A stretch of 64,000 bases of DNA from Lentibacillus cibarius (GTDB taxonomy: Bacteria > Bacillota > Bacilli > Bacillales > Amphibacillaceae): assembly GCF_005887555.1 (NCBI RefSeq), contig NZ_VCIA01000001.1, forward strand, positions 1,674,001-1,738,000. Direction: 5' to 3'. Of this stretch, positions 1 through 8,928 are shown piece after piece (positions within the stretch are counted from its first letter, which is position 1; every line of letters begins with the position of its first letter). The notes beneath the pieces were generated by a model. The model ran no database searches and was not told where the DNA came from. It saw only the letters and a program-made list of their open reading frames with translations. Position numbers and translations under genes: made by a program.

Positions 1-692
1 ACGATAAAAAGAAACTGATCGGCATCTCGCTGGCCGCGATTGTCATTAGCATCAACTGGCTTACGTTTATTTGGGCGGTTAATCATGATCACGTCATCCA
101 GTCTAGTCTCGGTTATTACATTAACCCGCTCGTTAGTATTTTGCTGGGAATGCTTGTTTTAAAGGAAACATTAACACGGGTTCAGCTTTTTTCGTTTATT
201 CTGGCTGCCATCGGGGTAGTGAATCTGACCGTTAGTTTCGGAGTGTTCCCATGGATATCCATCCTGCTGGCATTCTCGTTTGCCTCATACGGGCTACTGA
301 AAAAGACCGTCGATATCAGTGCTATGTTCGGCTTAACCGTAGAAACAATGATTGTTACTCCGCTGGCACTTGTGTATTTGTTCTTTTTCAGTGGGGAATC
401 GTTAGCGGGTTCCGTTATGTTCTCTGGTACCGGTCTTTTGCTTGCCGGCGCCGGTATGGCTACAGCCGTGCCACTGCTTTTGTTCGCGTTCGGTGCCAAA
501 AAGATTCCATTATCCATGGTAGGCTTTCTGCAATATGTTGCACCGACGATTATGCTCATTCTTGGTGTATTTGTCTATAAGGAAACGTTCTCCACGGCAC
601 ACCTGATATCATTTGCACTGATATGGATTGCGCTGATTATCTACATGGGCGCTGCACAACGCAGATCAGTTCGTCACCAAGCAGCCAGTTAA
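1..692 (+). CDS. rarD: EamA/RarD-type transporter, 5' end cut by window
   Basis: The reading frame is open from base 3, so the gene begins before the window; about 229 residues are visible. The hydrophobic pattern gives five to six membrane segments, and the stretch YYINPLVSILLGMLVLKE is characteristic of RarD-type members of the EamA drug/metabolite transporter superfamily. These are inner-membrane permeases of unknown or poorly defined substrate. The C-terminus ends in a basic tail (QRRSVRHQ). An internal TTG at 141 is not the start because the conserved helix continues upstream. The gene runs into a strong promoter for the next unit only 19 bases after its stop, with no clear terminator between them. 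Confidence 0.85.
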   Translation, partial: DKKKLIGISLAAIVISINWLTFIWAVNHDHVIQSSLGYYINPLVSILLGMLVLKETLTRVQLFSFILAAIGVVNLTVSFGVFPWISILLAFSFASYGLLKKTVDISAMFGLTVETMIVTPLALVYLFFFSGESLAGSVMFSGTGLLLAGAGMATAVPLLLFAFGAKKIPLSMVGFLQYVAPTIMLILGVFVYKETFSTAHLISFALIWIALIIYMGAAQRRSVRHQAAS

Positions 693-710
693 CCTTTTTC
701 AAATTTTCTG

Positions 711-740
711 TTGACTTATGGCTACAAAGGCGTATATAAT
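711..740 (+). promoter_or_regulatory. Sigma-A promoter of metY
   Basis: TTGACT at 711-716 and a perfect TATAAT at 735-740, separated by 18 bases. It lies just upstream of the SAM-I riboswitch and is the obvious promoter for the sulfhydrylase gene. Confidence 0.8.
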
Positions 741-764
741 GTTCATTAAATTAATAAGATTACA

Positions 765-925
765 TCTCTTATCAAGAGCGGCGGAGGGAATAGGCCCATC
801 GAAGCCCGGCAACCAGCAAGCCATGTGCTTTGCAAGGTGCTACATCCTACAGGTCAAGAAAGATCTGGTAGATAAGAGGAGGACGGTTACAAACACAAAC
901 CCTCTTCTCTTATGGAAGAGGGTTA
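765..925 (+). promoter_or_regulatory. SAM-I (S-box) riboswitch with terminator
   Basis: The aptamer spans about 765-880. It opens with CTCTTATCAAGAG, followed by the S-box signature GGCGGAGGGA, then GCCCGGCAACC, and closes with GATAAGAGG, which pairs with the opening strand (P1). Downstream, 899-923 forms a terminator hairpin (AACCCTCTTCTC / GGAAGAGGGTT) followed by T-rich sequence. The closing strand ATAAGAGGAGG (872-882) is complementary to CCTCTTCTCTTAT (901-913), so an antiterminator can form when SAM is absent. Known S-box logic is that SAM binding stabilises P1 and terminates transcription. Here it would shut off metY when methionine/SAM is sufficient. An open frame across this region (718-993) is not a gene. 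Confidence 0.93.
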
Positions 926-989
926 TTTATTTCTCCTCTTCCTCCAGTCGAAAAGTAACTCATTTTAAAACCAAAAGGAGGAATTTTTT

Positions 990-2720
990 ATGACTAATTT
1001 TCATTTGTACAATCAGGAAACACATTTACTTCACGGGGGACAGGAACCCGACCCGACAACCGGATCGCGAGCAGTACCGATCTATCAAACGACTTCTTAT
1101 GTTTTCCAGGACTCTGAACACGCACAAAATCTATTTGGACTGGCGGAACCCGGAAACATTTATACTCGTATTACCAATCCGACCATCGACGCTTTCGAAC
1201 AGCGGATAGCACTTTTAGAGGATGGTGCAGCTGCCGTGGCAACCGCTTCCGGCATGGCAGCAATTACGATGGCGATTATGAACGTTGCCGGCAGTGGTGA
1301 CGAAATCGTTGCCGACAGCAATCTATACGGGGGCACGTACAATTTATTCGCCAACACGCTACCTAAATACGGCATTAATGTCATTTTTGCCGATGGAACC
1401 GATCCGGACAGCATCAAAAGCGCCATTACTGATAAAACAAAAGCCATTTTCGGCGAGATTATTACCAATCCGAGCTTACATGTGCTCGATATTGAAACCA
1501 TAAGCGGCATCGCCCACGACCATGGGATTCCGTTGATTATCGATAACACATTTGCAACGCCATACGTTACCAAACCACTGACATGGGGGGCTGATGTCGT
1601 TGTTCACTCCGCAACTAAATGGATTGGCGGTCACGGCACGTCTATCGCGGGTGTAGTCGTTGATGGCGGGCGGTTCAACTGGGCTAATGGCAACTTCCCG
1701 GAATTTACCGAACCGGATGAAAGCTATCACGGACTGAGGTATGTGGACGTTCAACCAGCTGCATTTGCGACAAAACTGCGCGTCCAGCTGCTCCGTGACA
1801 TCGGTGCTTGCTTAAGTCCGCAAAATGCCTTCCTGCTATTGCAAGGACTGGAAACATTGCATTTGCGTGTTGAGCGTCATAACGAAAATGCCAAAGAAGT
1901 TGCTAACTATCTGCAAGCACATCCTGCCGTGGAATGGGTTAATTATCCCGGCCTGGCTAACCATCCATCCCATGAAACCGCGAATAAATACTTGCAGAAG
2001 GGTTATGGATCAATTATTACATTTGGCATTAAAGGTGGACGTGACGCGGGAAGGAAGCTTATCGACAACATTACACTCTGGTCACACGTTGCCAATGTAG
2101 GTGATGCCAAGTCACTGATTATTCACCCGGCATCGACCACGCATCAGCAGCTTAGCAAAGAAGACCTTGTCAAAAGCGGTGTATCCGAAGAACTTGTCCG
2201 CCTGTCGATTGGACTGGAATCAACAACAGATATCCTTGCCGACCTTGATCAGGCTATCGCTAAGGCGACCGGTGAGGAACCGACCATCCAGCAAACGGAA
2301 AAAGACGCCATTAGCTGGCTGCTCGCCTCTCCGTTTGACCGTGCGAATGGGGGACTGCGCAAAAAGGTGATTGCTGTTGTCGGAGGCACTTCTGCAGATA
2401 CCACAAGCAAGCAAGCAGAACAGCTAGCGCAGCTCGGATTTCAAATCATCCGGATCGACGAAGCCACCTTTACCGAACAGTCAGGTCTACCTAATGTCAT
2501 TGACGCCGTGCTGACGAGTGAACCTGTGACTCCAAAGATTTTAGACCAATTGGCACAAAAAGACGGAAAAATTTTGTGGACGAATCAGCCACAGCCAAAG
2601 ACAGAAATTGTAGCTAAAGCTGCTGAATCAGGTATCGCGGTTGTTTTCGGAAAGGATGCCTACGAAGAAGCTGCACGCCTCCGCAGCGGCAGCGCTCGGA
2701 AGGAAACAGTACACGTTTGA
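990..2720 (+). CDS. metY: O-acetylhomoserine sulfhydrylase fused to a CoA-binding-like domain
   Basis: A 576-residue PLP enzyme of the Cys/Met metabolism family. Residues 1-430 match O-acetylhomoserine aminocarboxypropyltransferase: the N-terminal [20 protein letters not shown], the PLP site [10 protein letters not shown] (Lys about 210) and a C-terminal LSIGLES. It would make homocysteine from O-acetylhomoserine and sulfide, in the cytoplasm. About 140 residues follow that the core enzyme does not need: [14 protein letters not shown] opens a Rossmann-like fold resembling CoA-binding (YccU-type) proteins. Start ATG has AAAGGAGG 9 bases upstream. The gene is monocistronic, controlled by the S-box and closed by a hairpin terminator. 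The role of the extra domain is unknown; sensing of an acyl-CoA or nucleotide is inference. Confidence 0.9.
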   Translation: MTNFHLYNQETHLLHGGQEPDPTTGSRAVPIYQTTSYVFQDSEHAQNLFGLAEPGNIYTRITNPTIDAFEQRIALLEDGAAAVATASGMAAITMAIMNVAGSGDEIVADSNLYGGTYNLFANTLPKYGINVIFADGTDPDSIKSAITDKTKAIFGEIITNPSLHVLDIETISGIAHDHGIPLIIDNTFATPYVTKPLTWGADVVVHSATKWIGGHGTSIAGVVVDGGRFNWANGNFPEFTEPDESYHGLRYVDVQPAAFATKLRVQLLRDIGACLSPQNAFLLLQGLETLHLRVERHNENAKEVANYLQAHPAVEWVNYPGLANHPSHETANKYLQKGYGSIITFGIKGGRDAGRKLIDNITLWSHVANVGDAKSLIIHPASTTHQQLSKEDLVKSGVSEELVRLSIGLESTTDILADLDQAIAKATGEEPTIQQTEKDAISWLLASPFDRANGGLRKKVIAVVGGTSADTTSKQAEQLAQLGFQIIRIDEATFTEQSGLPNVIDAVLTSEPVTPKILDQLAQKDGKILWTNQPQPKTEIVAKAAESGIAVVFGKDAYEEAARLRSGSARKETVHV

Positions 2721-2787
2721 TAGATACTCCCCATTCCCATTTAGATTAACGGGGAGCAGCATGCTAGAATTTATAAACCAATACAGT

Positions 2788-2834
2788 AAAAAAGGAGCTT
2801 TGTACATACCAGCGTGTACAGCTCCTTTTTTTAG
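2788..2834 (+). terminator. Terminator after metY
   Basis: A-tract, stem AAAGGAGCTTTGTACA pairing with TGTACAGCTCCTTT around a short loop, then a run of T. It is symmetrical enough to work in either direction. Confidence 0.85.
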
Positions 2835-3225
2835 TTAAATGTCTGTTTATAGCTCAAAATAACACTTTCGTTTTGCATAGTATATATTAGGGATTTTTTA
2901 AATTATGTGACATGGTATAATAAATGAACAAAGGCGCAATTTACTTGCAGACTAAAACCGTCACACCCTGTACGTCGGGGGCGGACGTGGCTCAACTTTG
3001 CCAGTAAAAATTGTATCGTTTATTTTATACTTTCTTACTTTTATAACAACAAACCAAATCACTCTTTCCTTTACGGTTGGTGCACCCCAGTGGCACAATG
3101 AAAAACAGTCTGCATCAACAAAAGCCTCAAACAACAACGGAAACGGAAAGTGCCTAGCCGTAAGCGCATCTGCAGGTTTACACTTGCGCAGGCAACAGGA
3201 ATTATACAGTATAGGTGTGAAACAT
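2835..3225. other. Intergenic leader before ypmR
   Basis: About 390 bases without a supported gene. It holds an extended -10 promoter (TGGTATAAT, 2913-2921) and therefore a roughly 300-base untranslated leader to the ypmR start. A GC-rich palindrome lies near 2970-2990 (ACGTC...GACGT). The ypmR frame is open back to 2998, but the extra residues look nothing like a signal peptide, so I treat it as untranslated. No known riboswitch class was recognised. Confidence 0.5.
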
Positions 3226-4137
3226 ATGAACAAAAAACAGGTTAGCATCTTTTTGATCATACTCGTTCTTTCATTGACCGGCTTTCTGATTTGGCTGCAG
3301 CCGGATACCACCATTAGTCAGCCGGCAGAAACAAGTGTACAAGAGGATCGGGAAACAGACGATAATAATCCGGGCGAAACTGACAATGATCATAAAACAG
3401 CACAAACAACGGAGGAAAGATCCGGCGAAAAAACAAAAGAGCCTACCTCACAGTTTTCGGATTTGCTTAAAGAAACAGTACAGCGCACAACAAAATTTTT
3501 TACAAATCAACAAATGCATGTAACTGCGATTGGTGACTCATTAACACAAGGAGTCGGTGATGACGTTGTGGAAGGCGGCTATGTCGGTATTTTGGATAAT
3601 AAAATCAATCAAAACCAGCAACTTGTCACGTTTGATAATTACGGTAAACGAGGCAACCGCTCAGACCAGCTCTTAAAGCGACTCGATAAATCGGAAATCC
3701 AACAATCGCTTGAAAAGGCGGACATGATCTTGATTACAATTGGTGCAAACGACATCATGCAAGTGTTAAAGCAAAATTTTACCAATCTAAAAATGAATGA
3801 TTTCAACCAGCCCCAGCAAGCTTATGAATCCAGGCTTAAGAGAATTTTTAAAACAATAAAGGATCTTAATGATGATGCTGCTATTTACCTAATCGGCTTC
3901 TACAATCCATTCGGGCGTTATTTTCAGGATATTAAAGAGCTTGATACGATTGTAAGTAATTGGAACAATACAGGAAAAACAGTCACAGCGCAATTTGATC
4001 GCACGAATTTTATCCCAGTAGCGGATTTGTTTAACACAACAGATGTAGATTTATTTGCGGAGGATCATTTTCATCCTAATCACCGGGGCTACCAGTTGTT
4101 TGCCAGACGTGTGCTCAATTATATAACCGATCAATAG
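3226..4137 (+). CDS. ypmR: SGNH/GDSL-type lipase-like protein, YpmR family
   Basis: 303 residues when started at ATG 3226, which has a GGTG ribosome binding element 9 bases upstream. It has an N-terminal signal anchor (IFLIILVLSLTGFLIWL) followed by an acidic, low-complexity linker of about 60 residues. The SGNH hydrolase blocks are complete: GDSLTQG (Ser nucleophile), the Gly block GKRGNRSDQL, ITIGANDI (Asn) and DHFHPNHRGY (Asp/His). It should be an extracytoplasmic, membrane-tethered esterase or acylhydrolase; the substrate is unknown. It sits directly before ypmS, the same order as in Bacillus subtilis, and the stop overlaps the ypmS ribosome binding site. Confidence 0.85.
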   Translation: MNKKQVSIFLIILVLSLTGFLIWLQPDTTISQPAETSVQEDRETDDNNPGETDNDHKTAQTTEERSGEKTKEPTSQFSDLLKETVQRTTKFFTNQQMHVTAIGDSLTQGVGDDVVEGGYVGILDNKINQNQQLVTFDNYGKRGNRSDQLLKRLDKSEIQQSLEKADMILITIGANDIMQVLKQNFTNLKMNDFNQPQQAYESRLKRIFKTIKDLNDDAAIYLIGFYNPFGRYFQDIKELDTIVSNWNNTGKTVTAQFDRTNFIPVADLFNTTDVDLFAEDHFHPNHRGYQLFARRVLNYITDQ

Positions 4138-4149
4138 GAGGTGCAGGCG

Positions 4150-4776
4150 TTGTCAAAGCATAAAATAACAAAAAATGTATGGAAGCGGCTCTTTTACTCG
4201 CTAATTGGCGTGAATGTGCTTATCTTCGCGGGCATCGCGGCACTGCTATTTTGGCCTGTCCCTGAAACGGATACACCTGAACCCGCGAAGGAAGAGAAAA
4301 AGCCGGGGTCGGAGTTCGTCGTCCGCACAACGAAGCAGAATGTCAACGAGCTTGTCAATGCCTATATTGATAAACTGCTGGAAGGAAACAACCACGATTA
4401 CCGTATAACATTGGATGATGATGTGAAATTGGTCGGGGAACTTCCTGTTTTTTCTTCATCTGTTCCAGTATCCATTTACCTTGAGCCGCTTGTGCAAGAA
4501 AATGGCGATGTTATTTTGAGACAAAAATCCATCTCCATCGGTCAGCTGCAACTCCCGAATAAGAAAATTATGGAATACTTAAAGAAGTATTTGCCGATGC
4601 CGAAATGGGTAACGGTGGACCCGGCTAATGAAGAAATCTATGTAGCTGTAACTGATATGCACATTAGAAGTAACTTCCGCGTCAGTGTACAACAATTTGA
4701 CTTGGAAGCGAACAACCTCGCGTTTAAAATTAACGTTCCTTATGAATCGCTCGGAATTGAAATGGCTATCGAATGA
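4150..4776 (+). CDS. ypmS: DUF2140 family membrane-anchored protein YpmS
   Basis: 208 residues with one N-terminal membrane segment (LFYSLIGVNVLIFAGIAALLFW), a Pro/Glu-rich linker and an extracytoplasmic domain resembling YpmS (DUF2140). I start it at TTG 4150 because AGGAGGTG ends 6 bases before it; the GTG at 4141 lies inside that binding site. It is translationally linked to ypmR (12 bases between stop and start). No catalytic motif is visible; the function of the family is not established. There is no strong terminator after it. Confidence 0.8.
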   Translation: MSKHKITKNVWKRLFYSLIGVNVLIFAGIAALLFWPVPETDTPEPAKEEKKPGSEFVVRTTKQNVNELVNAYIDKLLEGNNHDYRITLDDDVKLVGELPVFSSSVPVSIYLEPLVQENGDVILRQKSISIGQLQLPNKKIMEYLKKYLPMPKWVTVDPANEEIYVAVTDMHIRSNFRVSVQQFDLEANNLAFKINVPYESLGIEMAIE

Positions 4777-4896
4777 CCACTTATTTGGCACGGGGTAGCT
4801 AGAAGTCATACGAATTCCAACCGAATCGGATAGCTGATTCAACTTTTGCACTATCAATTGGATTGATGCGATGTTTACTGAGGGGTCTAATTCCCC

Positions 4897-5886
4897 CTAA
4901 TCGTCTTCATACACTTGCTGCATGTTGGTGATCTGTTCTTTTACCCGCTCGGCAAGGTGATCCGGCGAAAGCACTTTGGCACGGTCGCCCCACGTCAATA
5001 TCCAATTAACCAGCCCGTCAGACAGTTTAGCTTTCGTCGTCAGAACAAAGTGGTCATCATCCAGCTCCCGAATATCTGCGTCCAGTCCGAGCCGGTCCAG
5101 CACCACATTGACCAGGTCATTATGGAACCGGATTTTTATCCACATTTCCTCCCCGGCAAACATGTGAAAACTCTGATTAACATATTCCTGCAAGTTGAAA
5201 TCTCGCTTCTTGAACTTCTCATCACTCACTTGAATGTTGCGAATTCGATCAAGCCGGTAGTGGCGGATTTCATCATTGTCCAGGAAAAGGCCAATTAAAT
5301 AGTAATAATCATTTTGCCAAATGAGCGCATATGGCGCTACGTGATAGATCATGCCGTCTCGGTGGTATTCGAACTCCTTTTGTACGTTGAATTTTCCGTA
5401 CTGATACGTCAGCACCCTCCCCTCCGAAATGGCACGGTGCACCCGATCGATATTCAGCTTAACTAGTTCGTAATCAATATTGGAGGATTGACTGAACAAA
5501 ATCGGCTCCGGCAATGTTTTGGCAATCGACTCGCTCGTCATCTTCTTCACTTTTTGAATAAGCTTTTGCTTTTCGTTCGTTGTGATAAAGCGCGCTGACA
5601 AAACGGCATCAATGATCAGCCGCAACTGGTATGTTTCGAACAGCCGTGATTGATGACTGTAAAGAGTCTTACCGAATTTACCTGTATTCCGAACAATTTC
5701 AAAGCCCATATCGTCCAATGTTGCCAAGTCACGTTTGATCGTCCGTCTATCAAATTTAGCATCATCAGTCATTTCTCGCCGCAGCTTTTCAATCAGTCCA
5801 TCAATACCCAATTCATGCCATTCGTCCGTTTCATTAAAAAGTATTTCCCGCAGTTGCAACAGGCGGTAATTGTTACCACGCTCCAC
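4897..5886 (-). CDS. WYL-domain transcriptional regulator
   Basis: 329 residues starting at GTG 5886 behind AAGGGGG. The first 80 residues form a DeoR-like helix-turn-helix (RLLQLREILF..., then DRRTIKRDLATLDDMG). The middle is a WYL domain, with YQYGKFNVQKEFEYHRDG and APYALIWQNDYYYLIGLF, and a WCX-like C-terminus (LTTKAKLSDGLVNWILTWG). WYL regulators typically sense nucleic-acid or nucleotide ligands. It stands alone between ypmS and ykpA, transcribed against both, so its target cannot be read from context. Confidence 0.85.
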   Translation of the reverse strand: MERGNNYRLLQLREILFNETDEWHELGIDGLIEKLRREMTDDAKFDRRTIKRDLATLDDMGFEIVRNTGKFGKTLYSHQSRLFETYQLRLIIDAVLSARFITTNEKQKLIQKVKKMTSESIAKTLPEPILFSQSSNIDYELVKLNIDRVHRAISEGRVLTYQYGKFNVQKEFEYHRDGMIYHVAPYALIWQNDYYYLIGLFLDNDEIRHYRLDRIRNIQVSDEKFKKRDFNLQEYVNQSFHMFAGEEMWIKIRFHNDLVNVVLDRLGLDADIRELDDDHFVLTTKAKLSDGLVNWILTWGDRAKVLSPDHLAERVKEQITNMQQVYEDD

Positions 5887-6154
5887 GAAAAAGCCCCCTT
5901 ACCAAAAAAACCTATACATCTACTGTAAGCTTCCTAGCATCTGTTAGCAAGTCTTGGTAATATCCAATCAGTAACCGGATAGTGATTTCATTTTTTCCTA
6001 GGAGATATTACTTCACCTGCCTCGTAAACAGCCAAGTATTGTTACCCGAAAGTTGACCTACATTTTTGTTCTGCTTTTTAAACCGTATACATTGACGAAA
6101 CTGTATAAATCTCGTACGCTAATATGGAGTCTATTTTTTGGAGGACGTTTACGA

Positions 6155-7777
6155 ATGATAACTGTTAATAATGTAAGTTTGCGATATGCGGATAAGAAAC
6201 TGTTTGAGGATGTTAATCTGAAATTCACGCCAGGTAACTGTTATGGTGTCATCGGAGCGAATGGTGCCGGTAAATCCACCTTTTTGCGGGTTCTTTCCGG
6301 TGAGGAAGAGACGCAATCCGGTAATGTATCCATCACGCCAGGCGAACGGATGGCTGTATTAAAACAGGACCACTTCGCATTTGAAGACCACGATGTACTA
6401 GAAACAGTGCTAATGGGACATGAACGATTGTATGAAGTCAAACAGGAAAAAGACGCTATTTATATGAAAGCAGACTTTTCCGAAGAAGACGGCATGCGCG
6501 CTGCCGAACTTGAAGGTGAATTTGCCGAGATGAACGGCTGGGAAGCGGAATCCGATGCAGCCATGCTCTTGAAAGGACTTGGTATCGACGAGTCACTGCA
6601 TACAGCCAAAATGGCGGAATTGCCAGAGGAACAGAAAGTAAAAGTCTTGCTCGCACAAGCGCTTTTCGGCAATCCGGATATTCTGCTTCTAGACGAACCG
6701 ACGAACGGCCTTGACATTCATGCGATTCAGTGGCTGGAAGAGTTCCTGATTAACTTTGAAAACACGGTCATCGTCGTCTCACACGACCGCCACTTTTTAA
6801 ATAATGTGTGTACCCATATTGCGGATATTGACTATGGAAAAATTGAAATTTATATCGGTAACTATGATTTCTGGTACGAATCCAGCCAGCTCGCTAAAAA
6901 GATGGCACAAGAAGAAAATAAGAAAAAGGAAGAAAAAATTAAAGACCTTAAAGCCTTTATCGAACGATTCAGTGCCAATAAATCCAAATCACGACAGGCA
7001 ACATCACGGAAAAAGATGCTCGACAGCATTACGCTTGATGATATTAAACCATCGTCACGCAGGTATCCGTATATTGCCTTTACCCCAGAGCGGGAAATCG
7101 GTAACGACCTGCTGTTTGTCGAAGGGCTGACCAAAACCATCAACGGTCAAAAGGTGCTTGATAATGTCAGTTTCACGATCAATAAAGATGATAAAGTAGC
7201 GTTCATCGGTAAAAACGACATTGTCAACACGACGTTGTTTGAGATTTTAATGGGCAATATGGAACCAGATGCGGGCACGTACAAATGGGGCGTGACCACA
7301 TCACAATCTTATTTCCCACGTGATAACTCCGACTACTTTGACGGAAGTGACCTGACCTTAGTTGACTGGCTGCGGCAGTATTCACCGGAAGACGGCACCG
7401 AAACATTCCTGCGCAGCTTCCTAGGCCGCATGTTGTTCTCAGGTGACCAGGCACTGAAAAAGGCAAGTGTCCTATCCGGCGGTGAACGTGTCCGCTGCAT
7501 GCTGTCGAAAATGATGCTCTCAAACGCTAACGTGCTCATTCTAGATGAACCGACCAACCACCTGGACTTAGAATCGATTACGTCATTGAACAATGGGCTG
7601 AAGAAATTTAAAGGATCCATCCTGTTCACATCGCACGACCACGAATTCATCCAGACGATCGCCAACCGGCTGATAGAAATCACACCAAATGGCATCGTCG
7701 ACAAAGAGATGACCTACGACGAATATATTGCAGATAAAGAATTGCAGAAAAAAGTGGAAGAAATGTATACAGAATAA
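6155..7777 (+). CDS. ykpA: ABC-F family ATPase YkpA/YbiT-like
   Basis: 540 residues from ATG 6155, with GGAGG at 6140-6144; this equals the usual YkpA length, so the longer open frame from 6053 is not used. Two ABC domains in one chain and no membrane segments: NBD1 has Walker A GANGAGKST and Walker B LLLDEPTNGLD; a charged linker rich in Lys (residues about 245-300) follows; NBD2 has LSGGERVRC and LILDEPTNHLD. ABC-F proteins act on ribosomes. Two oddities: the NBD1 signature reads LPEEQKVK instead of an LSGGQ form, and the NBD2 Walker A reads GKNDIVNTT without the normal GK[ST]. A degenerate NBD2 loop is, to my knowledge, usual in this subfamily. Confidence 0.88.
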   Translation: MITVNNVSLRYADKKLFEDVNLKFTPGNCYGVIGANGAGKSTFLRVLSGEEETQSGNVSITPGERMAVLKQDHFAFEDHDVLETVLMGHERLYEVKQEKDAIYMKADFSEEDGMRAAELEGEFAEMNGWEAESDAAMLLKGLGIDESLHTAKMAELPEEQKVKVLLAQALFGNPDILLLDEPTNGLDIHAIQWLEEFLINFENTVIVVSHDRHFLNNVCTHIADIDYGKIEIYIGNYDFWYESSQLAKKMAQEENKKKEEKIKDLKAFIERFSANKSKSRQATSRKKMLDSITLDDIKPSSRRYPYIAFTPEREIGNDLLFVEGLTKTINGQKVLDNVSFTINKDDKVAFIGKNDIVNTTLFEILMGNMEPDAGTYKWGVTTSQSYFPRDNSDYFDGSDLTLVDWLRQYSPEDGTETFLRSFLGRMLFSGDQALKKASVLSGGERVRCMLSKMMLSNANVLILDEPTNHLDLESITSLNNGLKKFKGSILFTSHDHEFIQTIANRLIEITPNGIVDKEMTYDEYIADKELQKKVEEMYTE

Positions 7778-7781
7778 GCAG

Positions 7782-7815
7782 AAGAAATCGGCATACCAGC
7801 CGATTTCTTTTTTTG
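7782..7815 (+). terminator. Terminator after ykpA
   Basis: AGAAATCGGC, short loop TATACC-like, GCCGATTTCT, then a T run. It lies immediately behind the ykpA stop. Confidence 0.85.
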
Positions 7816-7825
7816 TATTTGGGAT

Positions 7826-7862
7826 GCGGGTCGCGCGACTTTCACCCCGGGCCGCGCGAGTC
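7826..7862. repeat. CGCGCGA palindromic repeat, copy 1
   Basis: GGGTCGCGCGACTTT and, inverted, CCGCGCGAGTCC form an imperfect GC-rich hairpin in an otherwise AT-rich gap. The same words recur at 60000-60033 behind the amidase gene, so this is a dispersed element rather than a local accident. Confidence 0.5.
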
Positions 7863-7905
7863 CACCTGGCCCAAGGAGCCTGTCCCCACGGTCCGCACGT
7901 TTCGC

Positions 7906-8838
7906 CTATTTCGTTTGAATTTTTTCCAGCATATCTGCTGTCATTGTGTCTATATCATACGTTGCTTCGAAGCCCCATTCTTCTGCTGCTGCGGTGGCGT
8001 CGATGCTGTCCGGCCAGCTTTCGGCAATCTGCTGGAGCGCTGGGTCTACATCATAGGCTAACTCAAAGTCCGGTATGTGTTTTTGAATCGCTTTTGCAAA
8101 GTCTTCCGGTGCTGCTGATATGGCCGAAATATTATAAGCATTGCGGTAAACAAGCTTGTCCGGGTCCGCTTCCATTAGCTTCATAATTGCATGCAGTGCG
8201 TCGGGCATGTACATCATATCCATATACGTACCGGCGGCAATGTAGGATGTATATTTTTTATTACGCACAGCTTCGTAATAAATTTCTACGGCATAATCGG
8301 TTGTGCCTCCGCCGGGCGGAGTTACATAGGAAATCAGTCCTGGATACCGGACTCCGCGTGTGTCAACGCCAAAACGATAATAGTAATAATCGCACAGCAG
8401 TTCACCGGCTACTTTATTCACGCCATACATGGTCGTTGGGCGCATGATTGTTTCTTGTGGTGTACCTTTTTTCGGGGTTGATGGTCCGAATGCCCCGATG
8501 GAACTTGGGGTAAAAAATTGCAGGTTACGTTCTCTGGCAACTTCTAGCGCGTTTATCAACCCGCCCATATTCAGGTCCCACGCTTGCTTGGGTTTGGCTT
8601 CGGCTTTGGCAGATAACAGCGCGGCCAGATGCATAATTGTATCGACGTTATGTTTTGCCGCTGCGTCATATAATGCTTTTCCATCGGTCACATCAACGAT
8701 TTCAAATGGACCTTCTTCCGCTTCACCTTTCCGAATGTCAGATCCGATAACGTTGGCAGTCCCATAATGGTCACGCAGCATGGTGACGAGCTCAGAACCA
8801 ATTTGGCCTTGTGCTCCTGTAACGAGTATTCTTTTCAT
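7906..8838 (-). CDS. tdh: NAD-dependent epimerase-type L-threonine 3-dehydrogenase
   Basis: 310 residues from ATG 8838 (AAGGGG upstream). It is a short-chain extended dehydrogenase: the Rossmann motif is [13 protein letters not shown] at the N-terminus and the catalytic pair is [12 protein letters not shown] (YxxxK). The sequence resembles the epimerase-like threonine dehydrogenases, which oxidise L-threonine to 2-amino-3-ketobutyrate with NAD. The gene lies 90 bases behind kbl, whose product is the next enzyme of the pathway, which supports the assignment strongly. It is unrelated to the zinc-type Tdh that many bacteria use. Confidence 0.88.
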   Translation of the reverse strand: MKRILVTGAQGQIGSELVTMLRDHYGTANVIGSDIRKGEAEEGPFEIVDVTDGKALYDAAAKHNVDTIMHLAALLSAKAEAKPKQAWDLNMGGLINALEVARERNLQFFTPSSIGAFGPSTPKKGTPQETIMRPTTMYGVNKVAGELLCDYYYYRFGVDTRGVRYPGLISYVTPPGGGTTDYAVEIYYEAVRNKKYTSYIAAGTYMDMMYMPDALHAIMKLMEADPDKLVYRNAYNISAISAAPEDFAKAIQKHIPDFELAYDVDPALQQIAESWPDSIDATAAAEEWGFEATYDIDTMTADMLEKIQTK

Positions 8839-8928
8839 AGTGTTTCCCCTTCTGTATTCCTGGTGTGGTGTGTTCATTATACCGGCACCAAACCACAGCA
8901 AAAATAAGGGCGGGTGCCGGATAGATTG

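Noticed and set aside
718..993. Open frame of 91 codons
   Set aside because: It runs through the SAM riboswitch and its terminator and has no ribosome binding site.
2998..3225. N-terminal extension of YpmR
   Set aside because: The extra residues precede a good signal anchor at ATG 3226, which has its own binding site.
7782..7905. Small gene in the GC-rich gap after ykpA
   Set aside because: Frames there have no binding site, and the G+C comes from a palindromic repeat.
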